64,000 nucleotides of DNA from Thermoleptolyngbya sichuanensis A183 (GTDB lineage Bacteria > Cyanobacteriota > Cyanobacteriia > Elainellales > Elainellaceae): contig NZ_CP053661.1 of assembly GCF_013177315.1 (NCBI RefSeq), forward strand, positions 4,960,001 through 5,024,000, written 5' to 3'. Under the pieces are notes generated by a model. It was not told the origin of the DNA and did no database searches. It saw only the letters and a list, made by a program, of their open reading frames with translations. Positions within the stretch are counted from its first letter, which is position 1, and every line of letters begins with the position of its first letter. This document shows positions 24,863 through 32,276 of the stretch, one piece after another. The position numbers and the translations under genes are program-made.

Positions 24863-25591
24863 ATGAGCGAATATTATCTGGTGGATGTCAAAAGTATTAC
24901 CTCGAAGGTGCCCCGCTCTCAGTTTGCTGTAAATGAAATCGAAGCGCTGGCTAAGAGCATTTTGGCGGCGGGTGGTTTGCTGTCTCCCATTCTGCTGAAG
25001 CAGACGGGGGCAGAAAGCTATGAGGTGCTGGCGGGCGATCGCGAGTATTATGCTGCCGTGCGGGCCCGAGAAATCAACCCCCGCGAAGCCGAGATGGTGA
25101 ATGCGTTTGTGGTGCCGGAGGATGTGTCAGACGCTGCGGTTGAACAATTTGAACAATCTAGAGCGCTGCATCCGTCTCCGCCTTCAGTGCCCAGCCCCGA
25201 CACGCAAACGCCTACCCTTGCCCCTCTTAGCTATATGGATCAACGAGTCACTAATCTAGAATCGCGACTGGATGCTGCAATTCAAGACATGAAACAAACC
25301 CAGCAGCGAGACATACAGCGATTAGAACAACACCTCCAGGCACTCCAGCAGCAGATTCCTCAGAAGGTAGAGCCGCTGGAAACCTTCAACACCGCCCCTC
25401 CAGCAACCCTGATGCAGAAGCTGGCGAGCGCTGGTATTCGAGGTAAAACGGCTGACACACTCATCAAAAACATTGAAAAAGCTCGTGCCAAAGCGCCCTT
25501 CACCTCATTTTCGGATGTAGTCAAACGGGTCGAGAAGCTAGGCGATAAGCGAATGCTCAGCATTCTAGATGCATGGAACAGAGTCTTCTAA
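24863..25591 (+). CDS. ParB-N domain protein with coiled coil and HhH-like C-terminus
   Basis: A 242-residue partner of the ParA-like ATPase, 3 bp downstream. Residues 3-90 form a ParB/Srx-type N-terminal domain: YYLVDVKSI, then NEIEALAKSILAAGGLLSPILL and YEVLAGDREYYAAVRAREI. The GDREYYAA segment stands where canonical ParB has GERRxRA, so CTP binding and hydrolysis may differ. A Pro-rich linker and a coiled coil (about 125-170) follow. The C-terminus (LMQKLASAGIRGKTADTLI to FSDVVKRVEKLG) looks like paired helix-hairpin-helix units. The usual central ParB HTH for parS is not seen. Confidence 0.8.
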   Translation: MSEYYLVDVKSITSKVPRSQFAVNEIEALAKSILAAGGLLSPILLKQTGAESYEVLAGDREYYAAVRAREINPREAEMVNAFVVPEDVSDAAVEQFEQSRALHPSPPSVPSPDTQTPTLAPLSYMDQRVTNLESRLDAAIQDMKQTQQRDIQRLEQHLQALQQQIPQKVEPLETFNTAPPATLMQKLASAGIRGKTADTLIKNIEKARAKAPFTSFSDVVKRVEKLGDKRMLSILDAWNRVF

Positions 25592-25656
25592 GGGAGAATG
25601 GATTCAGCCTTCCCTTCATAGTTTTTTGTTAGCTAGGAGGTGTTGATAGCTGGCAG

Positions 25657-25944
25657 CTATCTCGAAGAATAGTGCTGCTCTATCCAAATTCTGACTTCGC
25701 GTTCGGAAGTGCAAGTGATTTTAGATTGAGTGTGTGGATCGTAGATTTGCCAAAGGCTTGAGCCAGTCCTTTGCGGAATTTCTCGGATGATTGGCTCTGA
25801 GCTTCCTGATAAATGATTGACCCAACTTAAAACCAGTTCTAACCAACGATTTTGAGTTGAATGATTCGGGTTTTCGAGATGAGATGCGGCGCTGACCGAA
25901 GGAGCCTGGGATGAGGAAGTGGGAGAAACTTCAGAAACATTCAT
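25657..25944 (-). CDS. small hypothetical protein
   Basis: A 95-residue frame on the minus strand. The N-terminal 30 residues are Ser-rich and disordered. The rest (RWLELVLSWVNHLSG, then LWQIYDPHTQSKITCTSEREVRIWIEQHY) looks like a compact alpha/beta unit. It is not recognised. The reading is supported by its folded-looking composition and its place in an otherwise empty gap. Confidence 0.5.
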   Translation of the reverse strand: MNVSEVSPTSSSQAPSVSAASHLENPNHSTQNRWLELVLSWVNHLSGSSEPIIREIPQRTGSSLWQIYDPHTQSKITCTSEREVRIWIEQHYSSR

Positions 25945-26008
25945 ACGGCTTGGAGGAGGGAAAGGGGTTCACAGTTCCAAGCTTCGCTAATTCAAAGCCA
26001 TTTGATAA

Positions 26009-26087
26009 GGTACAGATTTTCAAACTTTAACTAGTACAGTTATTGAAGACTAGAAACTGTACTACCTGTTTTGAGCCAAACTGTACC
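26009..26087. promoter_or_regulatory. four-box CTGTAC operator cluster
   Basis: GTACAG occurs at 26010-26015 and 26034-26039, and its complement CTGTAC at 26057-26062 and 26081-26086. The boxes are 24, 23 and 24 bp apart: two direct pairs arranged as one large palindrome. Extended boxes share AAACTGTAC. It lies 60 bp before the MocR-type gene; family members bind paired direct repeats, so autoregulation is likely. Confidence 0.6.
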
Positions 26088-26145
26088 GGGTGAAAACGGG
26101 GGCGATCGCCTATAGTGCATCTATAGTGCTTTCGTAGCGGTTGTT

Positions 26146-27615
26146 TTGCGCCGCTCTGCGCCTGTGAAAATTCCCCTCGATCGGCGATCGCCCCAGCCCG
26201 TCTACCTGCAAATTCGCCAGCGCATCCATCGCCTGATTCAGTCGGGAACGCTGCAACCGGGCGATCGCCTGCCCTCCATCCGCAGCCTGGCCGAAGCAGC
26301 CCAGGTCAACAAGCTCACGGTTATCGAAGCCTACAGCGTGCTAGAAGCAGACGGACTGATCTACGCCCGCCCTGGCTCTGGCTATTTCGTTAGCGAACCG
26401 TCCGTCACCTCGCCGATTCCGCCGTCCCGCTTTGCCCCCTCTCAGGAGGTCATTATTCCTGACCAGGGCGAAATGTCTTACTTCGACATTTACATGGCCT
26501 CTGTGTCAGCGCTGCATCAGGATGGCGTGACGGTCTTCAGTTCCGGCTTTCCCCACCCCCACGACACAGACATTCTCCAGCGGGTGGCTCGTCGCGCCTT
26601 TAAGGAGATGGGGGCGCTGCTGTTTAACTATGACCTGCCGCAGGGACAATATCCCTTGCGAAAGCAAATTGCTCAACTGCTGGTGCAAAAGGGGCTAGAT
26701 GCCTCGCCCGACCAGTTGATTGTCACCAATGGGTCTATGCAGGGACTGTCGCTGGTGATGCAGGAAATTGTGCAGCCCGGTGACTGGGTCATTGTAGAAA
26801 GCCCGACTTTTCACGGCGCGTTGGCGGTTCTTCAGCAGCTTGGTGCACGGGTGATCGGCATTCCCATGACTCGCGACGGCATGAACCTCGACCTGCTGGC
26901 GCAATACCTCCACAGCCATCGCCCCCGGCTGATTTATACCATCAGCACGCTGCACAACCCAACGGGCATTACCACTGACCTCGCCCATCGCCAGCAGTTG
27001 CTCGATCTGGCCCGCCGCTACGATTGCCGCATTCTGGAAGACAACGCCTACGAAGGGCTGAACTTTGACCCCGTGCCGCCCCCCATCAAGGCGCTGGATC
27101 AAGACGACTTTGTGATTTACGCAGGGACGTTTACCAAAACGCTGATGCCCGGTCTGCGGGTGGGCTATCTGGTCGCGACGGGGGACGACTATGGACGGCT
27201 GCGAGAGCGCAAGATGCTGCATGACCTGTGTGTGTCTACGGCTTCGCAGGCGATTGTCAGCGAGTATTTGGCGACGGGCTACTATCGCCGCCATTTGGCG
27301 CAGTTGTGTACGCGCAATCTTCAGGGGCGTGGTGTCATGCTGCAGGCATTGGAGCAATACTTTCCTGCCGAGGCTTCCTGGACAGTGCCTACTGGGGGGC
27401 TGTTTCTCTGGGTGAAGCTGCCAGATCGCCTGCCGATGCAGTTGGTATGCAGCGAGGCAGCGTCCGAGGGCATTTTGGTCACACCCGGTTCTGCATTTTT
27501 CCCAAATTTGCAGGGCTACCCGGCAATGCGGCTGAATTTTTCCTTTGATGCAGAGGTAATTGAGCAGGGAATGGCAATCCTTGGACGCATTATGAAACGC
27601 CACTTGGCCACCTGA
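26146..27615 (+). CDS. MocR-type GntR regulator / PLP aminotransferase-fold protein
   Basis: A 489-residue fusion. Residues 10-85 are a GntR winged helix (PVYLQIRQRIHRLIQSGTL, DRLPSIRSLAEAAQVNKLTV, DGLIYARPGSGYFV). Residues 115-489 are a class I aminotransferase fold with HNPTG (YTISTLHNPTGITTD) and the PLP lysine in YAGTFTKTLMPGLRVGY. MocR proteins sense PLP or an amino compound and regulate genes for PLP synthesis or amino-acid use. The start is TTG 26146; GTG 26164 is also possible. No obvious target gene is adjacent apart from its own operator cluster. Confidence 0.9.
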   Translation: MRRSAPVKIPLDRRSPQPVYLQIRQRIHRLIQSGTLQPGDRLPSIRSLAEAAQVNKLTVIEAYSVLEADGLIYARPGSGYFVSEPSVTSPIPPSRFAPSQEVIIPDQGEMSYFDIYMASVSALHQDGVTVFSSGFPHPHDTDILQRVARRAFKEMGALLFNYDLPQGQYPLRKQIAQLLVQKGLDASPDQLIVTNGSMQGLSLVMQEIVQPGDWVIVESPTFHGALAVLQQLGARVIGIPMTRDGMNLDLLAQYLHSHRPRLIYTISTLHNPTGITTDLAHRQQLLDLARRYDCRILEDNAYEGLNFDPVPPPIKALDQDDFVIYAGTFTKTLMPGLRVGYLVATGDDYGRLRERKMLHDLCVSTASQAIVSEYLATGYYRRHLAQLCTRNLQGRGVMLQALEQYFPAEASWTVPTGGLFLWVKLPDRLPMQLVCSEAASEGILVTPGSAFFPNLQGYPAMRLNFSFDAEVIEQGMAILGRIMKRHLAT

Positions 27616-27654
27616 GCGGAACATTTCGGCGCAGGTTGGGCAACTCCGGCACTT

Positions 27655-27938
27655 TTGGAGCGCGATCGCCCGCTGGACGGCTCGACGTGATCGAGGAGAT
27701 GGACGGCTGGGTCAGTCCGCGCTTGCAGATTCGGTTTGAACCCAGCGAGTCGGGCTTGCAGATTTTCCGCCCAGATGGGCAGCCTTTTCTGACGTTTGTA
27801 GAACTAGAGACGCTACGACTTCAGGCCCAGCAGCAGGCCGAACAGGCCCAGCAGCGGGCTGAGCGTGCAGAGCGCCGCGCAGAACGACTTGCCGAATGCC
27901 TGCGGGCCCTCGGCATTGACCCGGACTATATCCAATAG
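27655..27938 (+). pseudogene. C-terminal remnant of a Uma2-family (DUF820) protein
   Basis: The last 80 or so residues, GWVSPRLQIRFEPSESGLQIFRPDGQPFLTF followed by a Gln/Glu/Arg-rich coiled coil and LRALGIDPDYIQ, are typical of the end of cyanobacterial Uma2/DUF820 putative nucleases. The N-terminal PD-(D/E)XK core is absent: the sequence upstream belongs to the preceding gene. The open frame starts at 27636, but nothing before residue 18 looks like the family. It probably reflects truncation. A separate N-terminal relic of the same family lies at 34.6 kb. Confidence 0.65.
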
Positions 27939-28047
27939 CGAACGAGCCGGGAACCTTGGGATGGCAGATAGCGGGAATGGGCAGCATCGGGTGCGATCGC
28001 CCCAAAGAATTCCCCAAAACTCTTCACGAGGAACGGCCGGGAATACT

Positions 28048-28344
28048 TTAGCGAGACACGCCGATGGCATCAGTAATGGACTGGCTGAGCGATCGCCACT
28101 CTTCGTACTCCAGCTTGTCCGATTCGTACAGTTCGCGCAGCACACCGGAAAACTGCTGGCAGGCGAGATAAAGATCAACCAGTGCCTTGCCTGCGTTTAG
28201 CGCCAGAAAGTCGCGCGAGTAGATTACGTCGTCATCGATCCGCTGCCGAGAGGGGGAATAGCAAACGCTGGTATAACCGATTCCCTGAGGCACAACCTCA
28301 ATCATCCAACCGCGATAAAAGTCTGTTAAGCAAGCACTATTCAT
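28048..28344 (-). CDS. hypothetical protein, 98 aa
   Basis: The protein reads as a real gene: an alpha/beta start (CLTDFYRGWMIEVVPQGIGYTSVCYSP) suggests a short antiparallel sheet, followed by two helices (DFLALNAGKALVDLYLACQQFSGVLRELYES and WRSLSQSITDAIG). Small proteins of this plan occur in cyanobacteria with no known role. No motif or signal is visible. Its neighbours give no operon clue. Confidence 0.6.
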   Translation of the reverse strand: MNSACLTDFYRGWMIEVVPQGIGYTSVCYSPSRQRIDDDVIYSRDFLALNAGKALVDLYLACQQFSGVLRELYESDKLEYEEWRSLSQSITDAIGVSR

Positions 28345-28903
28345 ACAGGTGACTGGTTTTTCTATATTCGTTGGGAATTCGTTGAGACTGTTCGAGTCCG
28401 CGTATGCTGCGAAGCACCAAATTTGACAAACAGCACCAAGACCTGAAGCAAAAGGACGAAAGCGAGTGCCGGAAAGCTCTGTCAGCTTGGGCCAACCTGG
28501 CTAGTCAAGCCTTAGCGCCTTACAACGCTTATCAGCGACCCGTGCTTTCGAGCGCACCAAGCGGGATCAAGCTGCGCTGAGAGAATTGCTCCGTAGGATC
28601 GAGAGCGATCGCCCTAGACGGCTACATGAGACAAACTAAAACCAAGAATTTCCTGAACGCTCTGGAAAACCAGCAGAACTGAGCAACCCAAATTCAAGGA
28701 ACTATCCGAGAATATACTGAATTTTCCTAGTCTGAGAATAGCGCGAACCAGCGTAATCACTTACGTTAAGTCAGCAAGAATTCATTAATGATTTGTTGAA
28801 GCTCGATTCAGACAAATCTAGTTATGACTCGAAACGATTGTTCATGACTGGATTGAGCCGAATCCGATAGGCTGGAGGTAAGAGTTAAGAATGTCTTATA
28901 CCC
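28345..28903. other. intergenic, no gene seen
   Basis: About 560 bp without a believable reading frame, RNA fold or long repeat that I can see. The last 150 bp are AT-rich and are the likely promoter zone for the downstream membrane protein gene. Confidence 0.4.
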
Positions 28904-29422
28904 ATGATGACTTCTACTAAATTTAATCTGCTGCCGGGTCGCTCTGTCTGGCAGTCGGCGGTTTTACTGGCGGTAGGGTTTTGGCTCAGCGGCAGCCTGC
29001 TGCTGGATCTGGTCGTGATGCCTGCCATGTACGCCAGCGGCATGATGACGCAGCCCGGTTTTGCCAGCGCAGGCTACAGCATGTTCTGGGTTTTCAACCG
29101 TCTGGGGCTGTTGTGTGTGGCGATCGCCTTCGTGGGGCTTCTCTCGCTTTTGCGGCAGCACAAAGTTGCGGGCTGGGCAATCGCTGCGGTCTGGCTCCTG
29201 TTGGGCGTGACCTTTGTATTGACCTACGTGATGACTCCCGTGATGAGCGGTCTAGCGATGCCGCTGAACTGGCTGACGAGTGAAGCCAGCATTCCTGGCA
29301 GCATGGCGCAAATGCACGGAATTTACTGGGTTTTGGAACTGGTTAAGCTAGGGCTGAGTGCAGCGCTGCTGGTCGCGGTGGGTCGGCGGTTTTTGGGCGA
29401 GCGGCTGGAAGCGGGACGCTAG
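28904..29422 (+). CDS. four-helix membrane protein of unknown function
   Basis: A 172-residue integral membrane protein with four hydrophobic helices (about 15-37, 53-75, 82-106 and 138-162). The pattern GFWLSGSLLLDLVVMPAMYASGMM is close to small cyanobacterial membrane proteins related to DUF4149-type families, which have a conserved Gly/Pro pair in helix 1. No catalytic motif is seen. Convergent with the half-size GDT1 pair. The family name is tentative. Confidence 0.65.
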   Translation: MMTSTKFNLLPGRSVWQSAVLLAVGFWLSGSLLLDLVVMPAMYASGMMTQPGFASAGYSMFWVFNRLGLLCVAIAFVGLLSLLRQHKVAGWAIAAVWLLLGVTFVLTYVMTPVMSGLAMPLNWLTSEASIPGSMAQMHGIYWVLELVKLGLSAALLVAVGRRFLGERLEAGR

Positions 29423-29432
29423 GTGGGTTTGT

Positions 29433-29759
29433 TTAGGCAGGTTCGTTACCGTCCAATGACTCATCCAGCGGCTCGTCTGGCAACTCATCCGCCGCACCCA
29501 GCAGCAGACGCATAGCCATGACGACAAACCCAATCGCGGCGATCGCCTTGATCCAGCGGGTCGGCACAACCTGAGCCACGCCGCCGCCCAGCATCACGCC
29601 CAAAAAACTGGCCAGCACCAGCGCTACTGCCGTCCCCAAAAACACAGCCCGAACAGACTTGCCGCTGCTGCCGAGGGCGATCGCCGCAAGCTGGCTTTTG
29701 TCCCCCAGTTCCGACACAAACACCGTGACAAACGCCAGTCCCAGCAAATTCCAGTCCAT
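29433..29759 (-). CDS. half-size GDT1/TMEM165 (UPF0016) cation transporter, subunit 2
   Basis: A 108-residue membrane protein with three helices and the family signature SELGDKSQ (ExGD[KR][ST]) in helix 1. Full-length GDT1 proteins contain two such units with opposite orientation and move Mn2+ or Ca2+. Here each unit is a separate gene: this one follows its partner by 7 bp on the same strand, so they almost certainly form a heteromer. Half-size pairs called hemi manganese exchangers are known from Synechocystis. Manganese uptake at the plasma membrane is therefore the leading guess. The C-terminus is acidic. Confidence 0.88.
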   Translation of the reverse strand: MDWNLLGLAFVTVFVSELGDKSQLAAIALGSSGKSVRAVFLGTAVALVLASFLGVMLGGGVAQVVPTRWIKAIAAIGFVVMAMRLLLGAADELPDEPLDESLDGNEPA

Positions 29760-29766
29760 TTTTGCT

Positions 29767-30198
29767 CTATCCCTGAATTACATCCCACACCAGCATTCCC
29801 GCCACAACCAGCAGCAACACGGCTGCTGCTTTGTCGAGCAGTCGGGGCGAAATGCGGGTCGAGAGCCACTTGCCCAGCAGCACCCCACAAAGACTCGTGG
29901 CGATTAGCGCTGAACCCGCTCCCAAAAACACCACCCACGGCGCTTTGGACTGGGCACTCATAAGCAGCACCGTCATTTGGGTTTTGTCGCCAATTTCTGC
30001 CAGGAAAATCGTGATAAAAGTCGAGAAGAAAATGCCGAATTCGTCTCGCAGACGGAGCGGCTGAGCAGTCGGCGCAGGCTGGGTTGAGTCGGCAGCCCCG
30101 TCAGACGACGCAGCAAGCGGCTGAATCGAAGGGGGGACTGGGCGCTCAGCGGTCAAAACGGGTGAAGATAGAATCGAGTCGGGGGAAACCAGGCTCAC
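29767..30198 (-). CDS. half-size GDT1/TMEM165 (UPF0016) cation transporter, subunit 1
   Basis: A 143-residue protein. After a 50-residue disordered Pro/Ala/Ser N-terminus come three membrane helices with the signature LAEIGDKTQ, the second copy of the ExGD[KR][ST] motif needed for a complete GDT1 cation path. It is first of a two-gene unit with the 108-aa partner (7-bp spacer). The extended cytosolic N-terminus differs from the partner. No yybP-ykoY-type manganese riboswitch is apparent in the 92 bp between this start and the divergent aldolase gene. Confidence 0.88.
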   Translation of the reverse strand: MSLVSPDSILSSPVLTAERPVPPSIQPLAASSDGAADSTQPAPTAQPLRLRDEFGIFFSTFITIFLAEIGDKTQMTVLLMSAQSKAPWVVFLGAGSALIATSLCGVLLGKWLSTRISPRLLDKAAAVLLLVVAGMLVWDVIQG

Positions 30199-30290
30199 GG
30201 GCAGTCACCAATGTTTTTCATATTCTTCTCATTTTATGGCAATCCGTCTGCTCCGTCACCCGCGCTCCTAGAAAGTCTGGTAAGTGAACT

Positions 30291-30998
30291 GTGATTTCTT
30301 CCCATTCTCAGGCGGTTTCCTTCAACGATCGATGGCTGCATTGGCTGCAAACCGAGCGGGCGATCGCCGTCATTCGTGCGCCCAACCTGGCGACCGGCGA
30401 GGCCATGGCGCGGGCAGTGGCGGCGGGTGGAATGCGGCTGATCGAAGTTACCTGGAACAGCGATCGCCCTGAAACCCTGGTGCATCAACTGCGGCAGCGC
30501 TTGCCCGACTGTCTGATTGGCGCGGGCACGATTACTACTCCCCAGCAGGTGAGTGCGGCGATCGCCAGCGGAGCCCAGTTTTTGTTTAGCCCGCACACAA
30601 ACCGGGCGCTGATTCAGCAGGCGGCCGAACTCGAGATTCCCTTTGTGGCGGGGGCCCTCACGCCGACGGAAATCATGACCGCATGGCAGGCGGGCGCAGC
30701 GGCGGTGAAGGTGTTCCCGATTCAGTGTGTCGGCGGCGCAGACTATTTGCGGGCCGTGCGAGAACCGCTGGGCGAGATTCCGCTAGTGCCCACGGGCGGG
30801 GTCACGCTGGAGAATGCGCGAACCATGCTGGAGGCAGGGGCGATCGCCGTTGGGCTGGCGGGGCAGTTATTTCCCAAGGCGGCCGTGAAAAATGGGGAAT
30901 GGGCGATCGTGCAAGAACGAGCCGCGCAGCTAAAACACAGCCTTGAACACAGCCTTGAACCAAGCCTCGGCAGTCGGGCTGCGTTCGGTGCTGTGTAA
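30291..30998 (+). CDS. eda: KDPG/KHG aldolase
   Basis: A 235-residue (beta/alpha)8 class I aldolase that splits 2-keto-3-deoxy-6-phosphogluconate to pyruvate and glyceraldehyde-3-phosphate in the Entner-Doudoroff route, or 4-hydroxy-2-oxoglutarate to pyruvate and glyoxylate. Catalytic Glu is in RLIEVTWNS; the Schiff-base Lys is in AAAVKVFPIQ; phosphate binding is in VPTGGVTLENA. The start is GTG 30291. The C-terminus carries a short odd repeat (HSLEHSLEPSLGS) from a 15-bp DNA repeat near 30940, past the normal family end. Confidence 0.9.
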   Translation: MISSHSQAVSFNDRWLHWLQTERAIAVIRAPNLATGEAMARAVAAGGMRLIEVTWNSDRPETLVHQLRQRLPDCLIGAGTITTPQQVSAAIASGAQFLFSPHTNRALIQQAAELEIPFVAGALTPTEIMTAWQAGAAAVKVFPIQCVGGADYLRAVREPLGEIPLVPTGGVTLENARTMLEAGAIAVGLAGQLFPKAAVKNGEWAIVQERAAQLKHSLEHSLEPSLGSRAAFGAV

Positions 30999-31017
30999 GA
31001 CACGGCCGGGCCAATTT

Positions 31018-31037
31018 TTGATATAAAATTCTATCAA
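31018..31037. promoter_or_regulatory. AT-rich palindrome upstream of sodB
   Basis: TTGATA (31018-31023) and TATCAA (31032-31037) flank 8 AT-rich bases about 100 bp before the FeSOD start. It could be part of the promoter or a Fur-like operator; the match to a Fur box is weak. Confidence 0.3.
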
Positions 31038-31138
31038 TAGTTTGAGGACGCGCTCCGCCCTAGCTACGTCTGGCGGATCATGCGTAGGGGCAACTAGCTC
31101 TTCTAGACTCAAACTGAACACAGCGCAGTTAATAGAGG

Positions 31139-31753
31139 ATGAACACTATGCCTATCGAACAGCCGCCCCTGCCTTTTGCGATGGATGCTTTAGAACCCTA
31201 TGGCATGAAGGCTGAGACGTTTGAATATCACTACGGCAAGCATCACAAAGCTTACGTCGATAACCTGAACAAGGCGATCGAGAGCGATTCTTCCCTGGCA
31301 GGCAAGTCTCTGGAAGAAATCATCGTGGCGACTTTTGGCGACTCTGCCAAAGCTGGCGTGTTCAACAACGCCGCTCAGGTCTGGAACCACACCTTCTTCT
31401 GGAACAGCCTGAAGCCCGGTGGCGGCGGTGCGCCGACGGGTGACCTGGCCGCCAAGATCGACGCTTCTTTCGGCAGCTACGACAAGTTTCGCGAAGCCTT
31501 TGCCAACGCCGCTGCGACCCAGTTTGGCAGCGGTTGGGCCTGGCTGATCGATGACAACGGCACGCTGAAAGTGACCAAGACTCCCAACGCCGAAAACCCC
31601 CTAGCACATGGGCAAAAAGCGCTGCTGACCCTTGATGTGTGGGAACATGCCTACTACATCGACTTCCGCAATGCCCGCCCTGCTTTTATCCAGAACTTTT
31701 TGGATAAGCTGGTGAACTGGGATTTTGTCGCTGAGAACTTGGCTGCCGCCTAG
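31139..31753 (+). CDS. sodB: iron superoxide dismutase
   Basis: A 204-residue Fe/Mn-type SOD that turns superoxide into O2 and H2O2 in the cytosol. Metal ligands are visible: His in YHYGKHHKAY, His in VWNHTFFW, Asp and His in LDVWEHAYYIDF. The Fe form is favoured by AAQVWNHTFFWNSL and FGSGWAWLIDDNG, close to the classic E. coli SodB pattern, and by the absence of a signal or membrane anchor. Start ATG 31139 is used; ATG 31148 (MPIEQPPLP) is equally plausible. Confidence 0.93.
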   Translation: MNTMPIEQPPLPFAMDALEPYGMKAETFEYHYGKHHKAYVDNLNKAIESDSSLAGKSLEEIIVATFGDSAKAGVFNNAAQVWNHTFFWNSLKPGGGGAPTGDLAAKIDASFGSYDKFREAFANAAATQFGSGWAWLIDDNGTLKVTKTPNAENPLAHGQKALLTLDVWEHAYYIDFRNARPAFIQNFLDKLVNWDFVAENLAAA

Positions 31754-31902
31754 GTACAACCCGGTTTTGGCTGACGCTGGCGCTTTTTCTGAGGCTTTTT
31801 CTAGCTTGATAAAGCGCATGGTTCAGTTTTGTAAGTTATGAAGCTGCCGCGAGTGGATAGAGTGCAAAATCGCTTTATCCACTCTTGCTTTGTAAGCGGT
31901 TT

Positions 31903-31980
31903 CCTATGAATAGTGCCGGTGGGTAGTTCCAGTGGATAGTTCCTATAGGTAGTTCTGGTGGATAGTTCCTATGAATAGTG
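31903..31980. repeat. 26-bp tandem repeat before a small gene
   Basis: GGTAGTTCCAGTGGATAGTT-type units at 31922-31947 and 31948-31973, flanked by two copies of CCTATGAATAGTG (31903-31915, 31968-31980). The second flank supplies the start codon of the next frame. Confidence 0.75.
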
Positions 31981-32177
31981 AAGACTTGGCACGTTACATG
32001 GCCGAGAGCGATCGCCTCCATCAGCCGTGGCTCCTGGCACAACTGCGGCTCAAAAAATTGCAAGAGCAGCGAGCAAGCCTGTCTAACGAGGAGTATCTCC
32101 GGGCGTTGGCGGATGTGCATCACGACCTGATGCAGCTTGGGGAATGGTGGGTCGGCCGCGAAGATGAGGTGTTTTGA
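31971..32177 (+). CDS. small helical hypothetical protein
   Basis: A 68-residue frame whose ATG lies in the last copy of a tandem repeat. It is predicted as three helices (SEDLARYMAESDRL, WLLAQLRLKKLQEQRASL, SNEEYLRALADVHHDLMQLGEWW), ending in an acidic tail. There is no recognised family. The even helical periodicity makes it likely to be real. It precedes the polyphosphate kinase gene by 99 bp on the same strand. Confidence 0.55.
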   Translation: MNSEDLARYMAESDRLHQPWLLAQLRLKKLQEQRASLSNEEYLRALADVHHDLMQLGEWWVGREDEVF

Positions 32178-32276
32178 GTATCCTCAGTTCGAGAATAGGG
32201 GGATAATGATCTGATATGATCGGCTGCTCAGCGTTCGCTTCAGATTTCCTAGCTCTAGCCCCCCGATTCTCCTATC

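Noticed and set aside
30199..30290. A possible yybP-ykoY manganese riboswitch before the half-size GDT1 genes
   Set aside because: The 92-bp spacer is too short and shows no matching conserved bases.
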